64,000 nt of DNA from Streptomyces tardus (GTDB lineage: Bacteria; Actinomycetota; Actinomycetes; Streptomycetales; Streptomycetaceae): assembly GCF_018101125.2 (NCBI RefSeq), contig NZ_JAELVF020000001.1, positions 1,451,215-1,515,214 of the forward strand, written 5' to 3'. The notes beneath the pieces are model-generated. The model searched no databases, was not told the DNA's origin, and saw nothing but the letters and a program-made list of their open reading frames with translations. This document shows positions 61,401 through 64,000 of the stretch, piece after piece; positions within the stretch are counted from its first letter, which is position 1, and each line of letters starts with the position of its first letter. Made by a program: the position numbers and the translations under genes.

Positions 61401-64000
61401 AGCTGGACGCACGCTCCACCCGCCTGGCCACCCACCTCACCGCCCACGGGGTCCAGCACGGCGACACCGTCGCCATCGCCGTGCCCCGCTCCGCCGCGCA
61501 CACCGTGGCGCATCTGGCGGTGCTGCGCGCCGGCGCGGTGTGCCTGCCGCTGGAGACGGACCACCCGGCCGGACGGATCGCCCGTCTGCTGGACGACACC
61601 GCCCCCGTCGCGGTGCTCACCACCCGCAACGTGCACGCCACACTTCCCGAGACGGACGCACCGGTCGTCGTGCTGGACGACGCGGAGACCGCCCACGAGC
61701 TGGCGGTGCTCCCTGCCGACCCCACGGCGTTCCCCGCGCCGCTGCCCGACTCGCCGGCGTACCTGCTGCACCCCTCCGGTTCCGCGGGTCGGCCCAAGGG
61801 CGTCCTGGTGCCGCACCGCGGCATCGCCAACCGGCTGCGCTGGATGCGCGACAACCACGAACTCGGCGCCGAGGACCGGGTGTTGTACAAGGCGCCCGCC
61901 GATCTCGACGTCTCCGTCTGGGAGTTGCTCTCACCGCTGGTCGCCGGCGCCGTCCAGATCGTGGCCGAGCCGGGCAGCCACCGCGACCCGGCCCGACTGG
62001 CCGCGCTGATCGAGCACACCGAGGTCACCTGCCTGCACTTCGCACCCTCGCTGCTGCGCGAGTTCCTCGCCGAGGCCGGCGCGGACACGTACGCGGGGCT
62101 GCGCCGGGTCTTCCTGAGCGGCGAGCCGCTGGCCACCGTGCCCGCGGACGAGCTGCGGGAGCTGCTGCCGCACGCCGAGATCCACCTGCTGTACGGAGCA
62201 ACCGAGGCGTCGTTCGACTCGCTCGCCCGGGACGCCCGCGACGCCGAGGGCGCGTACCCCGCCGCCGGCCGGCTGATCCGCAACACCCGTGCGTACGTAC
62301 TCGACTCGCAGCTCTCCCCGATGCCCACGGGCAGCGCCGGTGAGCTCTACCTCGGCGGCGCCGGGCTGGCGCACGGCTACCTCGGCCGACCCGCCCTCAC
62401 CGCCGAGCGCTTCGTCGCCGACCCCTACGGACCCGCGGGCTCCCGCCTCTACCGCACCGGCGACCTCGCCCGCATCACCCGTGTCGGCACGGTCGAGCTG
62501 ATCGGCCGCACCGACGACCGCATCACCATCGGCGGACGGCACGTCGAGCCGGCCGAGGTCGAGCGGGTGCTCACCCTGCACCGGGGTGTGGACGTCGCGC
62601 TGGTGACCACCCGCCCGAGTCCGTCCGGCGAGGTCGTGCTGGTGGCGTACCACACGCCCATCGACCCGGACGCGCCCGCGGAGGCGGAGGCCCTGCGCAC
62701 CTATCTGGCGCAGGAGCTGCCGGACTACACGGTGCCCGCGCACTACGTCTCGCTGGCCGCCTTCCCGCGGCTGGAGGACGGCGGCATCGACCACGCGGAG
62801 CTTCCCGAGCCGCGTCGCGAGGCGGTGCGTCCGCCGCGCAACGACATCGAGCAGACGCTCTGCGACCTCTTCTCCGAGCTGCTCGGCAAGCACGTCAACA
62901 ACATCGACGACAGCTTCTTCGACCTGGGCGGTCACTCACTGCTGGCGACCAAGTTGGTGAGCCGGGTGCGTTCGACCTTCAGCATCGAGCTGCCCTTCCG
63001 CGACATCTTCGATGCGCAGACGGTGGCGGCGTTGGCGGAGCGGGTCTCGGGCAGCGTGGACGACGGACGTTCGGCGATCCAGCCCATGGAACGCCCCGAA
63101 CAAATACCCCTGTCCTTCGCACAACGCCGCCTGTGGTTCCTCAACCGCATGGAAGGCCCCGGCGCCACCTACAACATCCCCCTCACCGTCCGACTCACCG
63201 GACCCCTCAACCACACCGCACTGCGCCACGCACTCCGCGACATCCTCCACCGCCACGAAACACTGCGCACCACCTACCCCGACCACGACGGCCAACCCTG
63301 GCAACACATCACCCCCACCACCCACACCACACTCCCCTACACCACCCAAACCACCACCGAAACCACCCTCGAAGACGACCTCAACACCCTCGCCACCACC
63401 GGCTTCGACCTCACCACCCAACTCCCCATCCGCATCACCCTCCTCCAAATCACCCCCACCGACCACATCCTCAACCTCACCATCCACCACATCGCCACCG
63501 ACGGCTGGTCACAAGCACCCCTCGCCCAAGACCTCACCACCGCCTACACCGCACACAACCAAGGCACCACCCCCAACTGGCAACCCCTCCCCGTCCAATA
63601 CGCCGACTACGCCCTCTGGCAACACGACACCCTCGGCAACGAAAACGACCCCGACTCCCCCATCACCACCCAACTCCCCCCACGCCTCCACAACGACCTC
63701 CAAAACCTCGCCCGCACCACCCGCTCCAGCCTCTTCATGGTCCTCCAAACCGGCATCACAGGACTCCTCAACAAACTCGGAGCAGGCACCGACATCCCCC
63801 TCGGCACCGCCATCGCCGGACGCACCGACACCGCCCTCGACAACCTCATCGGCTTCTTCATCAACACCCTCGTCCTACGCACCGACGCATCAGGCGACCC
63901 CACCTTCCGCGAACTCCTCAACCGCACCCGCACCACCGACCTCACCGCCTACAACCACCAAGACCTCCCCTTCGAACAACTCGTCCACGCCCTCCAACCC
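58481..64000 (+). CDS. NRPS 3 (partial): C-T-C-A(degenerate, Ser-like)-T-C...
   Basis: 1840 residues visible, open at the window edge. C1 (HHILLDGWS near residue 146) is followed directly by T1 (LGGHS, Ser about 505) with no A domain. C2 (about 554-920) is shortened. The A domain (about 944-1444) gives code DVWHFSLFD, essentially the Ser code. Its core motifs are worn, however: A3 reads YLLHPSGSAGRPKG, A8 GRTDDRITIGGRHVEPAEVE, and A10 EDGGIDH, where the catalytic Lys of NGKxD is Gly. T2 LGGHS is near 1484. C3 runs off the edge. A 944-bp segment is exactly duplicated in C2 and C3. GTG start in a GTGA overlap. Its first residue must be loaded in trans, and the second may be too. Confidence 0.9.
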   Translation, partial: MTSNELFEEILPLAPLQEGMLFHATYDEDALDVYTVRLAVDFEGPFDIATFREAVRALLVRRNNLRAGFLSENLSKPVQVIPREFETPVVVHDLSELAEDSRQSRLAELAAEEEAVRFDLANPPLLRFTVVRLAERDWRLMFSCHHILLDGWSMPLVLGELFELYQREGDASGLPDATPFKLYLAWLRKQDKEAALDAWRTALEGLPGPTKVAPEASDTVSALPGGTTVDLPEEQSAALTALARRLGVTVNTVVQVGWGLLLSRLTDRRDLVFGATVSGRPAEIEGVESIVGLFINTVPVRMRLDAAESLRELLIRVQDEQSALLDHHYVGLTDIQRAAGHNGLFDSMVAFESYPVDEGLKGSLGELTITGVSGSDATHYPLTLIVVPGDRLQLRLGFRQNLFTEETAGALLGGLEQLLARIATDDGAQAEEAAAAVELPEGWTVAAADSVAASGSSVSDLTAAPGGGRAARTPHEEVLCGLFAEALGVASVSIDDNFFDLGGHSLMATKLVSRIRSVFEIELPVRALFDAQTVAALAERVSGSVDDGRSAIQPMERPEQIPLSFAQRRLWFLNRMEGPGATYNIPLTVRLTGPLNHTALRHALRDILHRHETLRTTYPDHDGQPWQHITPTTHTTLPYTTQTTTETTLEDDLNTLATTGFDLTTQLPIRITLLQITPTDHILNLTIHHIATDGWSQAPLAQDLTTAYTAHNQGTTPNWQPLPVQYADYALWQHDTLGNENDPDSPITTQLPPRLHNDLQNLARTTRSSLFMVLQTGITGLLNKLGAGTDIPLGTAIAGRTDTALDNLIGFFINTLVLRTDASGDPTFRELLNRTRTTDLTAQPLNTQTGAAKFDLGFNFIEEKGEDGQPAGIEVTVEYATDLFDEETVERLTRRLGRLLSLAVADPEMPISQFDLLEPDEWQQLTAGGSGAQDAAGTDDEALDTVAGLFAEQAARTPARTAIVAADAHLTYAELDARSTRLATHLTAHGVQHGDTVAIAVPRSAAHTVAHLAVLRAGAVCLPLETDHPAGRIARLLDDTAPVAVLTTRNVHATLPETDAPVVVLDDAETAHELAVLPADPTAFPAPLPDSPAYLLHPSGSAGRPKGVLVPHRGIANRLRWMRDNHELGAEDRVLYKAPADLDVSVWELLSPLVAGAVQIVAEPGSHRDPARLAALIEHTEVTCLHFAPSLLREFLAEAGADTYAGLRRVFLSGEPLATVPADELRELLPHAEIHLLYGATEASFDSLARDARDAEGAYPAAGRLIRNTRAYVLDSQLSPMPTGSAGELYLGGAGLAHGYLGRPALTAERFVADPYGPAGSRLYRTGDLARITRVGTVELIGRTDDRITIGGRHVEPAEVERVLTLHRGVDVALVTTRPSPSGEVVLVAYHTPIDPDAPAEAEALRTYLAQELPDYTVPAHYVSLAAFPRLEDGGIDHAELPEPRREAVRPPRNDIEQTLCDLFSELLGKHVNNIDDSFFDLGGHSLLATKLVSRVRSTFSIELPFRDIFDAQTVAALAERVSGSVDDGRSAIQPMERPEQIPLSFAQRRLWFLNRMEGPGATYNIPLTVRLTGPLNHTALRHALRDILHRHETLRTTYPDHDGQPWQHITPTTHTTLPYTTQTTTETTLEDDLNTLATTGFDLTTQLPIRITLLQITPTDHILNLTIHHIATDGWSQAPLAQDLTTAYTAHNQGTTPNWQPLPVQYADYALWQHDTLGNENDPDSPITTQLPPRLHNDLQNLARTTRSSLFMVLQTGITGLLNKLGAGTDIPLGTAIAGRTDTALDNLIGFFINTLVLRTDASGDPTFRELLNRTRTTDLTAYNHQDLPFEQLVHALQP
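60063..61006 (+). repeat. Exact 944-bp direct repeat, copy 1 (condensation domain C2)
   Basis: Identical base for base to 63006-63949 (offset 2943, a multiple of 3). It runs from the end of the T domain into the C domain. Codon use is abnormal: CTC, ACC, CAC, CAA, GAA, with very little G on the plus strand. Right after the copy ends the protein jumps from DLTA to QPLNTQTGAAKFDL, losing about 49 residues, including the HQDLPFE motif. Confidence 0.97.
63006..63949 (+). repeat. Exact 944-bp direct repeat, copy 2 (condensation domain C3)
   Basis: Identical to 60063-61006. Here the sequence continues normally into YNHQDLPFEQLVHAL up to the window edge. Both copies share an internal in-frame gap of about 37 residues (between SPITTQ and LPPRLHNDL) relative to the C domains of NRPS 1 and 2. 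Confidence 0.97.

Overview
The window is very GC-rich, with dense codon-position bias and frequent 4-bp gene overlaps (ATGA, GTGA, TGATG). Its gene order is typical of Streptomyces or a close relative: helicase, Tad secretion genes, Ssd, HAD phosphatase, CooC-like ATPase, acetyl-CoA synthetase, MarP protease, NUDIX, endonuclease III, Crp. All assignments are from reading the sequence; no database search was run.

Positions 1-31.7 kb look like core chromosome. In order they hold: the 3' end of a DEAD/DEAH helicase; a leftward Tad/Flp-type secretion operon (TadA, TadB, TadC, a DUF4244 pilin-like peptide, two TadE-like proteins) headed by an Ssd/CpaE-like ATPase; a HAD-IB phosphatase; a degenerate Fic-like protein; a CooC/ArsA-like ATPase; a lipoprotein polysaccharide deacetylase; a SulP transporter fused to a beta-carbonic anhydrase; acetyl-CoA synthetase; a holin-like membrane protein; an alpha/beta hydrolase; MarP; a NUDIX hydrolase; nth diverging from crp; a metallo-beta-lactamase/NUDIX pair; an MFS exporter with a convergent TetR regulator; and an aldehyde dehydrogenase. 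Two perfect inverted duplications (91-bp and 285-bp arms) interrupt the TadE and SulP genes. They look like fold-back artefacts or very recent rearrangements.

From about 31.8 kb to the right edge there is a nonribosomal peptide cluster that continues past the window. It has a LysR-type helix-turn-helix stub, MbtH, a type II thioesterase, a membrane protein, a KS/CLF-like ketosynthase pair, an ACP, three consecutive DsrE-fold proteins, a double-hotdog dehydratase-like protein, a thioesterase-like hydrolase with a Cys nucleophile, a ferredoxin, a P450 with an unusual I-helix, and three large NRPSs. The deduced assembly line is Cstarter-A(Thr)-T-C-A(Tyr-like)+N-MT-T / C-A(Leu-like)-T-C-A(Phe-like)-T-E / C-T(no A)-C-A(Ser-like but degenerate)-T-C... 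The order acyl-Thr-NMe(Tyr)-Leu-D-Phe, followed by a module without an A domain, resembles the cinnamoyl depsipeptides of the WS9326A group. The ketosynthase/ACP/hotdog genes would supply or shape part of the N-acyl cap, the starter C domain would attach it, and the P450/ferredoxin pair would oxidise the carrier-bound peptide. The DsrE-like trio is the least explained part of the cluster.

In the third NRPS a 944-bp segment is duplicated exactly. It has codon usage unlike anything around it, and each copy encodes a shortened condensation domain.
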